DNA of 64,000 nt from Hahella sp. CCB-MM4 (GCF_002260525.1 NZ_MRYI01000003.1:248001-312000), one strand, 5' to 3'; shown: positions 51,994 through 62,968, numbered from the stretch's first letter. A program made the numbers and translations. Notes: generated from the sequence alone by a model not told the origin.

Positions 51994-54414
51994 ATGAGTA
52001 ACCCTTTCAGTAAGCTCTGGCATCTTCGCGAAACGTCTCCACTTTCATTTCGCATGCTGGGCTACATACTTGTGTGCAGCTCGTTATTTACACTGTTTGC
52101 CACCGGCTTTCAGGTATATATCGACTATCGCAAAGATGTTTCGCTGGTAGATCAACGCATGAAGCTGATCGAAACCAGTTACCAGTCATCTCTCGCCAGA
52201 AGCCTGTGGTCGCTGGACCAGAAGCTGCTTAAAGTACAGATGCAGGGAATTCTTAACCTGCCGGACATCGTACACCTTCACTTACGCATCTATCCTGACT
52301 CGGAAATTTCCATGGGGGAAATCCCACCGGAAATACCGACAATTGAACACAAAATCATGCTGCAACACTCTTCGGATGATGTTTACGATCTCGGAGAGTT
52401 GACGATTACCGCCAGCCTAGAGGAGATATACAAACTCCTCCGTCAGAGAATTTTTCTGATTCTGACAACCCAGGCCTTCAAAACATTTTTTATCTCTGTA
52501 CTGATCCTTTGGATTTTTCAGTATCTGGTCACACGGCATCTGTCACGCATGGCAAACTACGCCCGCAGCCTCAATATCAACGAGCTGGGCACAGAACTTA
52601 CTCTTGAGCGGAAAACCCACTCCGGACAACCCCCGGATGAACTGCAAAGGGTCACCGACGCCATCAATGAAATGCGGGTGACGCTGCTAAATGACGTGGA
52701 AAAGCAGAAAAACGATGCCGCCGAGATCCGGCGACTGTCAATGGCCATTGAGCAGAGCCCTTCATCGGTGCTCATCTGCGACCACCGTTGGCGCATCACC
52801 TATGCCAACCATAAGTTTGGGCAGATGACCGGACACAGCCTGAAGAACATCCTGGGCAAACATCCCAAAGAGCTGACGCACATCAGCCCTGACGAGACCC
52901 AGAATGAGCAGCTTTGGAACAATATTGAAATCCAGGTGGAGCGCGCCGGGATCTGGCAGGGTGAGATGCACAGCACCCGCCATGGAGGCGAGAAGTTCTG
53001 GGAACAGGTGGTAATCACCCCGATTCGGGACAATGAAGGCAACCCTACGCAATTCCTGATCCTTGGCGAAGATATCAGTGTTCGCAAACGTTACGAACAA
53101 CAGCTGCTTAGACAGGCAAACTACGATCTTCTGACCGGCCTGCCTAACCGCATGCTGGCCCTGGATCGTCTTAAGCTGGCCCTGGCACAGTCCCGCCGGG
53201 ACAATTCCAAAGTCGGCCTGATGTTCCTGGATCTGGACAATTTCAAGCATATCAATGACACCATGGGTCATGATGCCGGTGACAGCCTGTTAATCGAAGC
53301 TTCCCGGCGTATAGCCTCTGCTCTGCGCGGAAACAGCACCGTTGCACGACTGGGAGGCGACGAATTTCTGATCATTCTGCCATCACTGGAGGAGCCGGAA
53401 GACTCAGAAGTGGTCGCCCAGCGCATTCTGGAAGCATTCGCGGTACCTTACATGCTGAACAATCAGGAAGTATTTATCAGCACCAGTATCGGTATCACCA
53501 TCTACCCGACGGACAGTGAAAGCTCCAGCACCTTGCTGCAACAGGCGGATGCCGCCATGTATCAGGCCAAAAACAAAGGCAAAAGCGCTTTCCATCGGTT
53601 TACACCGGACCTCAATCAGCAGTCCAGAGAACGCCTGAAACTGGAAACCCAGCTTCGTAAAGCCCTGGAGCAAAACGAACTACTCCTTTACTACCAGCCG
53701 ATTATTGAAACGGCTACAGGTAAGCTGGAGGGCGCCGAGGCATTGATTCGCTGGGATAATCCTTTGTTGGGACTGGTAGCACCGGACAAATTTATTCCCC
53801 TGGCGGAAGAAACCGGCCTGATCACCTCGATCGGCGAGTGGGTCATCCATAAAGCCTGTGAAGATGCCAAACGGTGGCATCAGGAAACGGGCTGGAAACT
53901 GACCATTGCCGTGAACGTTTCCCCCCGACAGTTCCGGGACATCAAGTTTGTCGAATCTGTGCGCCACGCTCTGCTGTCCAATGATTTGGGCGGAGAATAC
54001 CTGGAGCTGGAGATCACAGAACGACTTCTGCTAGATGACTCCATAGAAACCTACGAAATCCTGAATCAGCTTGATCAGATGGGAGTGAAACTATCCGTTG
54101 ATGACTTTGGAACAGGTTACTCAGCTTTGAGCTACCTCAAGAGTTATCCTTTTGATTCGCTTAAAATAGACCGCTCTTTCGTCAAGGATGTGATTACTGA
54201 GACTGAAGATGCCGCACTGGTCAGCGCGATTATCACCATGGCCCACAGTCTGGGCCTGAAAGTCATCGGAGAAGGCGTGGAAACGGCTGAACAACTGGCC
54301 TTTTTGCGCAAGAAAGGCTGTGACTATGCCCAGGGTTTCTTTTATAACCGGCCAGTTCCGGAGCAGGAGTTCCTGGAGTGGATTCAGACACACAAGCATG
54401 CCGTGGTCTCTTGA
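51994..54414 (+). CDS. Membrane PAS-GGDEF-EAL c-di-GMP regulator
   Basis: An 806-residue sensor. TM helices (about 20-42 and 155-178) bracket a periplasmic segment, followed by a HAMP-like linker, a PAS domain with PAC (about 245-370), a GGDEF domain (GGDEF at 454-458, ARLGGDEFLIILP) and an EAL domain with EAL at 582-584. The EAL domain keeps its catalytic set: NVSPRQF, LEITERL, VDDFGTGYSAL, LKIDRSF and IGEGVE. It can probably both make and break c-di-GMP. The RxxD inhibitory site is not intact. It precedes ackA-pta but is separated by a repeat. Confidence 0.93.
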   Translation: MSNPFSKLWHLRETSPLSFRMLGYILVCSSLFTLFATGFQVYIDYRKDVSLVDQRMKLIETSYQSSLARSLWSLDQKLLKVQMQGILNLPDIVHLHLRIYPDSEISMGEIPPEIPTIEHKIMLQHSSDDVYDLGELTITASLEEIYKLLRQRIFLILTTQAFKTFFISVLILWIFQYLVTRHLSRMANYARSLNINELGTELTLERKTHSGQPPDELQRVTDAINEMRVTLLNDVEKQKNDAAEIRRLSMAIEQSPSSVLICDHRWRITYANHKFGQMTGHSLKNILGKHPKELTHISPDETQNEQLWNNIEIQVERAGIWQGEMHSTRHGGEKFWEQVVITPIRDNEGNPTQFLILGEDISVRKRYEQQLLRQANYDLLTGLPNRMLALDRLKLALAQSRRDNSKVGLMFLDLDNFKHINDTMGHDAGDSLLIEASRRIASALRGNSTVARLGGDEFLIILPSLEEPEDSEVVAQRILEAFAVPYMLNNQEVFISTSIGITIYPTDSESSSTLLQQADAAMYQAKNKGKSAFHRFTPDLNQQSRERLKLETQLRKALEQNELLLYYQPIIETATGKLEGAEALIRWDNPLLGLVAPDKFIPLAEETGLITSIGEWVIHKACEDAKRWHQETGWKLTIAVNVSPRQFRDIKFVESVRHALLSNDLGGEYLELEITERLLLDDSIETYEILNQLDQMGVKLSVDDFGTGYSALSYLKSYPFDSLKIDRSFVKDVITETEDAALVSAIITMAHSLGLKVIGEGVETAEQLAFLRKKGCDYAQGFFYNRPVPEQEFLEWIQTHKHAVVS

Positions 54415-54461
54415 TTCATGTAACAGCTTGATTCATGCAACAGCCTGATTCCTATAACATA
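54411..54461 (+). repeat. 17-bp tandem repeat (3 copies) over the stop of the GGDEF-EAL gene
   Basis: Units TTGATTCATGTAACAGC (54411), a one-base variant (54428) and a diverged third (54445). The TGA stop lies inside the first unit. Confidence 0.85.
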
Positions 54462-54523
54462 ATGCTTGAGCACCACCCGAACAGATATCAAACCATTAAC
54501 CAGGAAATACCGATAATCATCTC

Positions 54524-55732
54524 ATGACAGTCAAGGATCGTATACTTGTCCTGAACAGCGGAAGCTCGTCTCTAAAGTTTGCCATAATGGACCCGGAATC
54601 CGAGCCCCCTATTTTGTCCGGACTCGCCGAAAATCTGGGCAAGCCCGACGCGGTGATCAAATTCACCTGGCAAGGGGACCATGGAAAAACTGTGATATCC
54701 ATACCGGGAGCAACCCATCAAACCGCCATCCGACAGGTTTTGGACCTGATTGCTGGGGATGAAGCCGGTACGGAACAAATCACCGGCGTTGGACATCGGG
54801 TCGTTCATGGAGGAGAGGCGTTTACCTCGTCGGTTAGAATTGATGGCTCCGTTATTGCAAAAATCGAAGCCTGTAACCCTTTGGCGCCTTTGCACAACCC
54901 GGCCAATGTTCAGGGAATCAGGGCAATTGCCGAGCAGCTTCCCAATATTCCCCAGGTTGCAGTCTTTGACACGGCCTTCCATCAAACACTCCCGGAATCA
55001 GCATTTCTGTATGCCCTTCCCTATGACCTTTATCGGGAACATGGATTACGGCGATATGGTTTCCACGGCACCAGTCATCGCTACGTGGCGGCACAAGCCG
55101 CTGAACGATTGAACCAGAAGCCCGATGATCTGAACCTGGTCACGGTACATCTCGGCAACGGCTGCAGCGCAACAGCGATCCAGGCAGGCAGATCGGTAGA
55201 CACCACCATGGGTATGACACCTTTGGAAGGACTGGTCATGGGTACCAGAAGCGGAGATGTGGACCCGGGGTTATTACTGCATTTGAGCAGCAGCCTGGGA
55301 TATGACAACGAACAGCTCAGTCATATGCTCAACAAACAGAGCGGCCTGCTTGGACTATCCGGGATCAGCAATGATATGCGCACACTGATGGATCAGGCTT
55401 CCTCCGGAAACGAACGCGCAAAACTGGCGATTGAGGTCTTTTGCTATCGTCTGGCCAAGGCAATTTCAGGATTGTGGGTGGCAGCTAATCCCGTCCATGG
55501 CGTGATCTTTACCGGCGGCATCGGTGAAAACGCTGCCCCGATCCGATCACGGGTATGTTCACAGCTGAACTACCTGGGCATCAGAATTGAAAATAAAAAT
55601 AACGACCTCAATGGTCGTAACACAGATGGCGTGATATCCACTGAAGATAGTGTTCCCGTATTGGTCATTCCGACCAACGAAGAACTCATGATCGCTCGGG
55701 ACACTCTGGATATCATCAGCCAGAACAAATAA
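54524..55732 (+). CDS. ackA: Acetate kinase
   Basis: A 402-residue ASKHA-fold enzyme converting acetyl phosphate and ADP to acetate and ATP, and the reverse. ILVLNSGSSSLKFAI at the start, GHRVVHGG, FDTAFHQTLP, RYGFHGTSH and FTGGIGENA are the classic acetate kinase motifs. Length matches E. coli AckA (400). It precedes pta by 70 bases, forming the usual ackA-pta acetate pathway unit. Confidence 0.97.
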   Translation: MTVKDRILVLNSGSSSLKFAIMDPESEPPILSGLAENLGKPDAVIKFTWQGDHGKTVISIPGATHQTAIRQVLDLIAGDEAGTEQITGVGHRVVHGGEAFTSSVRIDGSVIAKIEACNPLAPLHNPANVQGIRAIAEQLPNIPQVAVFDTAFHQTLPESAFLYALPYDLYREHGLRRYGFHGTSHRYVAAQAAERLNQKPDDLNLVTVHLGNGCSATAIQAGRSVDTTMGMTPLEGLVMGTRSGDVDPGLLLHLSSSLGYDNEQLSHMLNKQSGLLGLSGISNDMRTLMDQASSGNERAKLAIEVFCYRLAKAISGLWVAANPVHGVIFTGGIGENAAPIRSRVCSQLNYLGIRIENKNNDLNGRNTDGVISTEDSVPVLVIPTNEELMIARDTLDIISQNK

Positions 55733-55802
55733 TGATCATTTCATGTACTTTCACACATTGTCCCCGGCTTAAAAGGAGGACAGTGGTATAACAGGAGTAA
55801 AC

Positions 55803-57953
55803 GTGGCTAAAGTTTTCTTCATTGCCCCGGCATCCGCAGGGGTCGGCTTAACTTCGGTGTGTCTGGGGCTGCTGCGCGCACTCGATAGTGCCGGGCTTCG
55901 GGTGGGCTTCTTCAAGCCTTTTGCCCAGTCATTCGATTCCAATCACGACGCCCCCTCTCCCACCGACAGATCTGTCATATTTGCCCGGGAAATGATGGGG
56001 CTCAAAGTTCCAGCACCGATGTCCATTAAACATGGACATGCGCTGATGAGCCAAAAACAATCCAGTTTTCTCATGGAACAGGTGCTTCAGCTTTTTCATA
56101 CCGCTGAAGCAGATGCGGATGTGGTCATTGTTGAAGGCCTGGTGCCATCTCAGGGAGATGACTATTCCTCTTCGATTAACGTCGAAGTGGCCCGTAATCT
56201 TGACGCAGAAGTCATTCTGGTGGCCTGTCCCGAAGAGAGAGAAACCGAAGACCTGGAAGAGCATATCAACCTGGCCGCGCGACTGTTTTCCTCTCCCAAA
56301 GATCCAGACATTGTAGGCTGCATACTCAACAAGACAGGGAACCCTAAAAGCCATCACTACAGCAGATCTGCTTTGATGGCTGAGACAAAACGCGATACCG
56401 GCATCGACTATCGCAAGCAAAGCACTCTGTTCAATCCTGAGAATTTCCATCTCATTGCACAAATCCCCTGGCGAGCAGATCTGGTCGCACCGCGCACGTC
56501 CGACGTCACCAAAGCATTGAATGCCAGGGTGATTAACTATGGGGACAGCGAACAACGCCGCGTGACCCAATTGTCAGTCGTCGCCAGAACGCTTCCCAAC
56601 ATGGTCAATCGTCTCAAGCCCGGTACCATGGTAGTGGTACCCGGCGACCGGGAAGACATAATTGTCGCCTGTTGCCTCGCCGCTCTGACGGGTGTCCCCC
56701 TGGCCGGCCTGCTGTTAACCGGCGGACTGGAACCCGACCCGAGAACACTCAAGCTTTGCCTGCCGGCAATGGATACGGGATTGCCGGTAATTACCACTCC
56801 AGAGGATACCTTTACCACCGCCAACCAATTGGCCAATCTGGATACGGAAGTCCCGGTAGACGATAAAGACCGTTTTGAGATGGTGGTTGCCAGCGTTGCC
56901 AATCAGGTAGATATCGAGTGGCTGGCAGAAAAGGTCAAAACCTCTCGCCAACCACGCATGTCACCGGCAGCCTTCCGCTACCAACTCACCAAGAGAGCCA
57001 GAGAAGCCGATAAAACCATTGTGCTTCCGGAGGGAGCAGAACCTCGAACCGTCCAGGCAGCCGCTATCTGTAGTGAGCGGGGCATTGCCAGATGCATCCT
57101 GCTGGGCAGGGAATCAGAAATCCTCTCAGTTGCTGAGGCTCAGGGCATTCAGCTACCCGAATCCATAGGAATCATTGATCCTGAAGATGTTCGGGAAAAG
57201 TACATCGATCCCATGGTTGAGCTGCGTAAGCACAAGGGCCTAACGCCACAGATGGCGGAAGCCCAGCTTGAGGATAACGTGGTTCTTGGCACGATGATGC
57301 TGGCAATGGGAGAGGTGGATGGCCTGGTATCCGGCGCGATTCATACCACTGCCAACACGGTTCGTCCGGCCTTTCAGTTGATCAAGGCAAGACCGGATTG
57401 CCGGATCGTCTCTTCGGTTTTCTTTATGTGCCTTCCGGAACAGGTTGTAGTTTATGGCGATTGCGCTATTAATCCGGACCCCAATGCGGAAGAACTGGCA
57501 GACATTGCCCTTCAATGCGCTGACTCCGCCACCCTGTTTGGCATCGAGCCCAAAGTAGCCATGCTCAGTTACAGTACCGGCACATCAGGTTCAGGCAGCG
57601 ACGTTGATAAGGTCAAAGAAGCGACCAGACTAGCCAAAGAACAACGCCCGTCCCTGCTACTGGACGGCCCCCTCCAATATGATGCTGCCGCCATTGAAGA
57701 AGTCGCCCGCAGCAAAGCCCCTAACAGCAAAGTGGCAGGGCAAGCAACGGTGTTTGTTTTTCCCGATCTTAATACCGGGAATACGACCTATAAAGCAGTC
57801 CAGAGAAGCGCCAATGTGATCAGTGTAGGCCCCATGCTGCAGGGCCTGAAAAAGCCGGTCAACGACCTTTCAAGAGGTGCCCTGGTCGACGACATCGTAT
57901 TCACTATTGCCTTGACGGCAGTGCAGGCTACCCAAAACACAGAGGTTCTTTAG
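55803..57953 (+). CDS. pta: Phosphate acetyltransferase (long form)
   Basis: A 716-residue long-form Pta linking acetyl-CoA and acetyl phosphate. The N-terminal P-loop-like domain (FIAPASAGVGLTSVCLGLLRAL) is followed by a DRTGG domain and the C-terminal catalytic PTA/PTB domain (from about 390; LPEGAEPRTVQAA, GLVSGAIHTTANTVRPA, GPMLQGLKKPVNDLSRGA). E. coli Pta has 714 residues. GTG start with AGGAG upstream. A terminator ends the operon. Confidence 0.97.
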   Translation: MAKVFFIAPASAGVGLTSVCLGLLRALDSAGLRVGFFKPFAQSFDSNHDAPSPTDRSVIFAREMMGLKVPAPMSIKHGHALMSQKQSSFLMEQVLQLFHTAEADADVVIVEGLVPSQGDDYSSSINVEVARNLDAEVILVACPEERETEDLEEHINLAARLFSSPKDPDIVGCILNKTGNPKSHHYSRSALMAETKRDTGIDYRKQSTLFNPENFHLIAQIPWRADLVAPRTSDVTKALNARVINYGDSEQRRVTQLSVVARTLPNMVNRLKPGTMVVVPGDREDIIVACCLAALTGVPLAGLLLTGGLEPDPRTLKLCLPAMDTGLPVITTPEDTFTTANQLANLDTEVPVDDKDRFEMVVASVANQVDIEWLAEKVKTSRQPRMSPAAFRYQLTKRAREADKTIVLPEGAEPRTVQAAAICSERGIARCILLGRESEILSVAEAQGIQLPESIGIIDPEDVREKYIDPMVELRKHKGLTPQMAEAQLEDNVVLGTMMLAMGEVDGLVSGAIHTTANTVRPAFQLIKARPDCRIVSSVFFMCLPEQVVVYGDCAINPDPNAEELADIALQCADSATLFGIEPKVAMLSYSTGTSGSGSDVDKVKEATRLAKEQRPSLLLDGPLQYDAAAIEEVARSKAPNSKVAGQATVFVFPDLNTGNTTYKAVQRSANVISVGPMLQGLKKPVNDLSRGALVDDIVFTIALTAVQATQNTEVL

Positions 57954-57969
57954 CCACAAAATCCAGTAA

Positions 57970-58000
57970 AAAAAACGGTGGACCCAGTCCACCGTTTTTT
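57970..58000. terminator. Bidirectional rho-independent terminator
   Basis: AAAACGGTGGAC, loop CCA, GTCCACCGTTTTTT, between the convergent pta and der genes. Confidence 0.92.
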
Positions 58001-58004
58001 ATTC

Positions 58005-59414
58005 CTAACGCTTGTTCTTTTTCTTGTGCTTGAGTTTCTTCACATGCTTCATCAAGCGTTCTTTTTTCTTCTGCTGCCGTGGCGTCAACTTGTTGGCTCT
58101 TCCGGCAAAAGGATTATCGCCACTTCTGAACTCAAACCTGATGGGCGTACCAACGATATTTAACACTCGACGGAATGTATTCTCCAAAAAGCGCCTGTAG
58201 CTGTTCGGGAGAGCATCTGTCTGATTACCGTGCACGATCACAAGAGGAGGATTTGAACCTCCCTGGTGAGCATAACGCAGCTTGATACGACGACCACTGA
58301 CCATGGGAGGTGGATGCTGATTGACCGCATCTTCGAGCAACGTCGTTAATTGGTTTGTCGACCATTTTGACATCGCACTCCTATAGCCCTCATGAACGGC
58401 ATCATACAGATGCCCCACACCGGTACCATGCAGCGCAGAGATAAACTGAATCTGTGCGTAGTCAACAAATCCGAGACGTCGGTCAATATCACGACGGACC
58501 TTGTCCTTTTCATCTTGTGACATGCCATCCCATTTATTGATGGCAATCACCAGAGCACGACCGGCCTCGATAGCAAAGCCCAACAGGTGCAGATCCTGGT
58601 CGACAATCCCTTCACGGGCATCCATGACCAGAATGACGACATGGGAGTCTTTGATTGCCTGCAGAGTTTTCACAATGGAAAACTTTTCCACGGCCTCGCT
58701 GACGTTTTTACGGCGCCTGACACCCGCGGTATCGATCAGGGTGTATAGATCCCCTTGTCGCTCATAGGGAATATAGATGGAATCCCGTGTCGTCCCAGGC
58801 TGATCAAAAACAACGACGCGATCTTCGCCCAGCAATCGGTTAACCAGCGTGGATTTGCCCACATTAGGGCGTCCGATAACACCGATCCGAATCCCTGTCT
58901 CTTCGTCCTTAGGCTCCTCTTCTTCGGGAATGTCAGCCAACACCCGCTCAAGAAGACCTAATATGCCCCGGTTATGGGAAGCCACCGTAAAGGCATGCTC
59001 AGTGAAACCAAGACTGTAGAAGTCAGCCGCCGCTATCTCCGGCTGCAGCCCATCCACCTTGTTGATGACCAGCAAAGTTGGCTTTCCGCGGGTTCGCAAG
59101 TCCCGTGCAATCTCCTCATCAGTAGGGGTCACGCCTGCCTGGGCATCTACAACAAAGAGTACGACATCAGCTTCACTGATTGCGGTATAAGACTGTCCTG
59201 CCATGGCGGCATCTATACCCTGCTCACCACCCGTGATACCGCCGGTATCCACGACAATAAAGCTCTTCCCTTCGAGCTTTCCTTCCCCATATTGACGATC
59301 CCGGGTCAAACCCGGTAAGTCAGCCACAATGGCATCCTTGGTTCTCGTCATACGGTTAAATAGAGTCGACTTCCCTACATTTGGACGCCCGACCAACGCG
59401 ATTACAGGTTTCAT
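58005..59414 (-). CDS. der: Ribosome biogenesis GTPase Der (EngA)
   Basis: A 469-residue protein with two tandem GTPase domains and a C-terminal KH-like domain. The ATG at 59414 gives [20 protein letters not shown]1 motifs GRPNVGKS occur at residues 9-16 and again near 190. NKVD and NKWD are the G4 motifs. The last 25 residues are strongly basic. Der acts in 50S assembly. It is the last gene of the ispG-hisS-yfgM-bamB-der cluster and ends at a shared terminator. Confidence 0.96.
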   Translation of the reverse strand: MKPVIALVGRPNVGKSTLFNRMTRTKDAIVADLPGLTRDRQYGEGKLEGKSFIVVDTGGITGGEQGIDAAMAGQSYTAISEADVVLFVVDAQAGVTPTDEEIARDLRTRGKPTLLVINKVDGLQPEIAAADFYSLGFTEHAFTVASHNRGILGLLERVLADIPEEEEPKDEETGIRIGVIGRPNVGKSTLVNRLLGEDRVVVFDQPGTTRDSIYIPYERQGDLYTLIDTAGVRRRKNVSEAVEKFSIVKTLQAIKDSHVVILVMDAREGIVDQDLHLLGFAIEAGRALVIAINKWDGMSQDEKDKVRRDIDRRLGFVDYAQIQFISALHGTGVGHLYDAVHEGYRSAMSKWSTNQLTTLLEDAVNQHPPPMVSGRRIKLRYAHQGGSNPPLVIVHGNQTDALPNSYRRFLENTFRRVLNIVGTPIRFEFRSGDNPFAGRANKLTPRQQKKKERLMKHVKKLKHKKKNKR

Positions 59415-59516
59415 GACAAACAGCCCCGAGGCATAAAAAACCACATGATAAATATTTTTGTACCTCAGGAGACAAAGGTCTCAAAAGGTACAGCCACTGC
59501 ACCAGGATAGACTGAC

Positions 59517-60668
59517 CTAACGAATGTCCCAGGCACTGATGGAACCATCACTGCCGGTAACAATCAGCTTGTTATCATAAACTATCGGCGCGACGGCAAT
59601 ATACTCTGAAGCAGGCTGAATCCTGGCAACAAAGGAACCATCCACTTGGGACAGAATATGAACATAGCCCTCAAGGTCTCCCACCGCCAGGTAATTGCCC
59701 CATACGACGGGACTAGTAAGCTCGCGATAAGACAGATCCGACTGCCTCCATACTTCTGCCTGAGTGTCACGGTCGAAGGCCACAACATCGCCTTCAGTAG
59801 TGGAAACATAAATATTGGTGAAGCCGCTGGTCGGCGCCGTCCGACTGGATATCGGCAACGACCATTCGGGTTTGCCGTTGAAGAGATTCAATCGGGCCAG
59901 CTGCCCCTGATAGGACACTGCGTAGAGTGCATCCTGGGTCAACAAAACCACACCATCAACATCAACCAATCTTTCCAGTTCGGTTTTACCTTTCGGCACC
60001 GCAATTCGCTGCTCCCAGAACAACTGACCGTCCCGAGCGCTAACAGCCACCACTGAGCCATTGGACATACCTGTGATTACCGCATCCTGGATAATAATGG
60101 GCTGGCTGGTTCCACGCAGAGTCAGCGCCGGTTCTGAACTACGGTATTCCCACTTCGGATCACCCTTAGTTCGATCGTATCCCGCCAGTTTTCCATCAAC
60201 GGTCTGCACAATCACGGTGTCATCGAACAACTTGGCAGGAGCCATGACCTCTGCGGCAATAGATCGCCTCCACTGCTCTTCGCCACTGGTTGCATCCAAC
60301 GCCACCAGATCACCGTCAAGTGTGGTGACGAACAACTGTTGTGCATCGCCTCCCACGCCACCGACCAAAGGCTCATCAAGGTCAATGTCCCACTGATCAT
60401 CCCCCGATTCCAGGTCCATTGCGTACACTTCGCCATCGTATTCGAGGTCAAACAGTGCACCTCCAGCCAACAGAGGCGAAAACTGAAGGAAGTGCTCATC
60501 CTGACCATCTCCCGCTGAATTTTTCCAGACCCGCTTTAACTCGATTTGCGGTTTGAACGGTTTCAGTTCTGCGGGAGGTGGCCGAACATCATCACTACCA
60601 CACCCCACCAGCAGGCTTACAACGAAAAAAAGCGCCCAGAACGAGCGCCTGTCAGCATTAAACTTCAT
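59517..60668 (-). CDS. bamB: Outer-membrane assembly lipoprotein BamB
   Basis: A 383-residue lipoprotein with a signal peptide and lipobox LLVGC (Cys23). Eight beta-propeller blades of WD/PQQ type follow, with repeats such as GALFDLEYDGEVYAMDLESGDDQWDID and GDVVAFDRDTQAEVWRQSD. BamB is part of the BAM complex that folds outer-membrane proteins. AAGGCAACC precedes the ATG. The neighbours der and yfgM are the conserved order. Confidence 0.95.
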   Translation of the reverse strand: MKFNADRRSFWALFFVVSLLVGCGSDDVRPPPAELKPFKPQIELKRVWKNSAGDGQDEHFLQFSPLLAGGALFDLEYDGEVYAMDLESGDDQWDIDLDEPLVGGVGGDAQQLFVTTLDGDLVALDATSGEEQWRRSIAAEVMAPAKLFDDTVIVQTVDGKLAGYDRTKGDPKWEYRSSEPALTLRGTSQPIIIQDAVITGMSNGSVVAVSARDGQLFWEQRIAVPKGKTELERLVDVDGVVLLTQDALYAVSYQGQLARLNLFNGKPEWSLPISSRTAPTSGFTNIYVSTTEGDVVAFDRDTQAEVWRQSDLSYRELTSPVVWGNYLAVGDLEGYVHILSQVDGSFVARIQPASEYIAVAPIVYDNKLIVTGSDGSISAWDIR

Positions 60669-60729
60669 GGTTGCCTTATCTATTTAAATAACTCAGTCGG
60701 CGTGCCAGTTCGATAAACCGGCTGCACTA

Positions 60730-61383
60730 TCAAGCGTCAGCCAGGTCGTCGATTTTAATTTCCAGAATCTGGGTTGGTTGATTCAGGGCCTTGGCCTGAT
60801 CCAGAGCATTCTGATAGGCCGCTTTGGCTTCAGCCCTGCTCCCTTTCATCTTCAGGATATCACCCTTGAGCTCCTCATAGGTGACATAAAACGGGTCGTC
60901 CTTGCCGGTATTCAGATAACCGACAGCGCTGTCATAGTCTTCCTGAGCGGCTTTCACTCGCGCCAAACGGGTGTTTACCACCCCACTAAGGGCAGAGTCA
61001 TCACTCTTTGTTTTCACTTCAGTTAGCAGCGACTCCGCTTCAGAGTATTTTTTCTCCTCAACCAGTTTCTTCGCTTCGAATAAGCTGGCATAAAGAGCGT
61101 AAATGCTGTCAGGAAACTTTTCCTTCAACTCACCGGCCAGGAACTCGACATTTCCTTCGGCACTGTCAGCTTCAGCACTCTGGTCCGCGACAACAGCTTG
61201 AGCCAACTGATCATACAATGCAGAGGCCTGCTCTTTTTGATCTTTAATATGCTGCTGATAGGCTTTCCAGCCAAATATAGCGGCCAATGCCAAGCCAACT
61301 CCAATCAACAGCGAGTTGCCATTTTCCTTCCACCAGCGCTTCAGTACCGCTACCTGTTCGTCTTCAGAGCGTAAGTAGTCCAC
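60730..61383 (-). CDS. yfgM: YfgM-like tetratricopeptide ancillary SecYEG subunit
   Basis: A 217-residue inner-membrane protein. One N-terminal TM (about 22-42, SLLIGVGLALAAIFGWKAY) is followed by TPR helices in the periplasm. EDEQVAVLKRWWKENGNSLLIG is the family opening. YfgM contacts SecYEG and periplasmic chaperones. GTG start with AGGAG 9 bases upstream. It is located between hisS and bamB, as in other gammaproteobacteria. Confidence 0.92.
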   Translation of the reverse strand: MDYLRSEDEQVAVLKRWWKENGNSLLIGVGLALAAIFGWKAYQQHIKDQKEQASALYDQLAQAVVADQSAEADSAEGNVEFLAGELKEKFPDSIYALYASLFEAKKLVEEKKYSEAESLLTEVKTKSDDSALSGVVNTRLARVKAAQEDYDSAVGYLNTGKDDPFYVTYEELKGDILKMKGSRAEAKAAYQNALDQAKALNQPTQILEIKIDDLADA

Positions 61384-61504
61384 TCTTTATATCTCCTAAC
61401 CGATTAACATCATCAATTGTTATTGTCTAAAACCCAGCTGAGGCAGGCCTATCCACCGGACTCCCCGCTGTTTTATACCTTTCAGCGACGCAAACGTCCA
61501 ATTT

Positions 61505-62779
61505 TCAAAGCATCTGTGGAACAGATTTAATGAAATCCTCTAACGACAGACTCTTTTGCGGCAGATCAGAGCGTAATGGCTTGATGGTGATCGTACGCTG
61601 CTGTAACTCATCTTCGCCCAGCAACAACGCGAAAGTCGCCGTGCTCTTGTCCGCTTTCTTCATCTGAGCCTTAAATCCGCCCCCTCCGCAATGGGTTACA
61701 ACACGGACATCCTGCGGCAGATCCCGGAGCAACTCTGCAACCTCAAAGGCATACAGACTCGCACCCTCTCCCAAAGCACAAATGTAAAAGTCTGCCCGGT
61801 CATGCAGGCTTGCCGGTACCAGATCAAGCGTTTCCAGCATCAGAATCAGACGCTCCACGCCCATGGCAAAGCCCACTGCAGGCGTTGAACGTCCACCGAG
61901 TTGTTCTACAAGGCCATCATATCGACCGCCCGCACAGACTGTTCCTTGAGCACCAAGGCTCGAAGTCACCCATTCGAAGACTGTTTTTCCATAGTAATCC
62001 AGCCCTCTAACCAGACGAGGATTCACCACATAAGCGATTCCCGCCTTATCGAGATAAGCACAGAGTCCGGCAAAGTGTTGTTTGGACTCGTCATCCAGAT
62101 AATCTGCAAATTCTGGAGCTTCGACCAAAATGTTCTGGGTCTTAGGATCTTTACTGTCCAGGATACGCAGTGGATTGGTATCCAGGCGCCGCTGGCTATC
62201 TTCATCCAGCTGATCTTTATATTGACTCAGATACTCTACCAGCGCGGTCTTGTAAGTTTGCCTTGCATCAGCACTGCCGATGGAGTTCAGCTGTAGCTCC
62301 ACATGCTCGGCCAGACCAAGCTTTTGCCACAATCTGGCAGTCAGGATAATGAGTTCCGCATCAATATCAGGACCGACAAAACCAAAGCATTCCACACCGA
62401 TTTGATGGAACTGGCGGTAACGCCCCTTCTGGGGACGCTCATGCCGAAACATTGGGCCGGTGTACCACAGCCGTCGGACCTGATTGAATAAAAGACCATG
62501 CTCTTCACCCGCGCGAACACAGCCAGCAGTCCCCTCAGGACGTAACGTCAAGCTATCGCCATTGCGATCGTCGAAAGTGTACATTTCCTTTTCAACGATA
62601 TCGGTGACTTCACCAATGGAACGCTTGAAAAGCTCAGTCTGTTCCACAATCGGCATTCTGATTTCTTCAACGCCATATTGTTCAAACAGCGTTCGTGCTG
62701 TGTCCTCCAGGTAACGCCATACAGGCGTCTGCTCCGGTAGGACATCATTCATACCACGAATGGCTTGAATGCGTGCCAA
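61505..62779 (-). CDS. hisS: Histidyl-tRNA synthetase
   Basis: A 424-residue class II synthetase (E. coli HisRS also has 424). [12 protein letters not shown] at the start, [20 protein letters not shown] (motif 2), [30 protein letters not shown] (the histidine A box) and [10 protein letters not shown] (motif 3) are visible. The start codon is TTG at 62779 with GAGGTG 7 bases upstream; the first downstream ATG would remove conserved residues. Conserved cluster position. Confidence 0.96.
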   Translation of the reverse strand: MARIQAIRGMNDVLPEQTPVWRYLEDTARTLFEQYGVEEIRMPIVEQTELFKRSIGEVTDIVEKEMYTFDDRNGDSLTLRPEGTAGCVRAGEEHGLLFNQVRRLWYTGPMFRHERPQKGRYRQFHQIGVECFGFVGPDIDAELIILTARLWQKLGLAEHVELQLNSIGSADARQTYKTALVEYLSQYKDQLDEDSQRRLDTNPLRILDSKDPKTQNILVEAPEFADYLDDESKQHFAGLCAYLDKAGIAYVVNPRLVRGLDYYGKTVFEWVTSSLGAQGTVCAGGRYDGLVEQLGGRSTPAVGFAMGVERLILMLETLDLVPASLHDRADFYICALGEGASLYAFEVAELLRDLPQDVRVVTHCGGGGFKAQMKKADKSTATFALLLGEDELQQRTITIKPLRSDLPQKSLSLEDFIKSVPQML

Positions 62780-62968
62780 GTTTCACCTCAATAATCTAGT
62801 TACATATCGCACTGCCGACGGCCCAAATGGAGCAGGCGGCAGAAGGTTTATTCAAACTGGATTTTGGAAACAACACGGGAAGTCCTCCCAAGCTGCATCC
62901 ACTTCGCTGTATCGCCCACTCAATCAGAGATCTGGAGAGCAAATCGATAAGGGCTTTTTCTGCGATGA

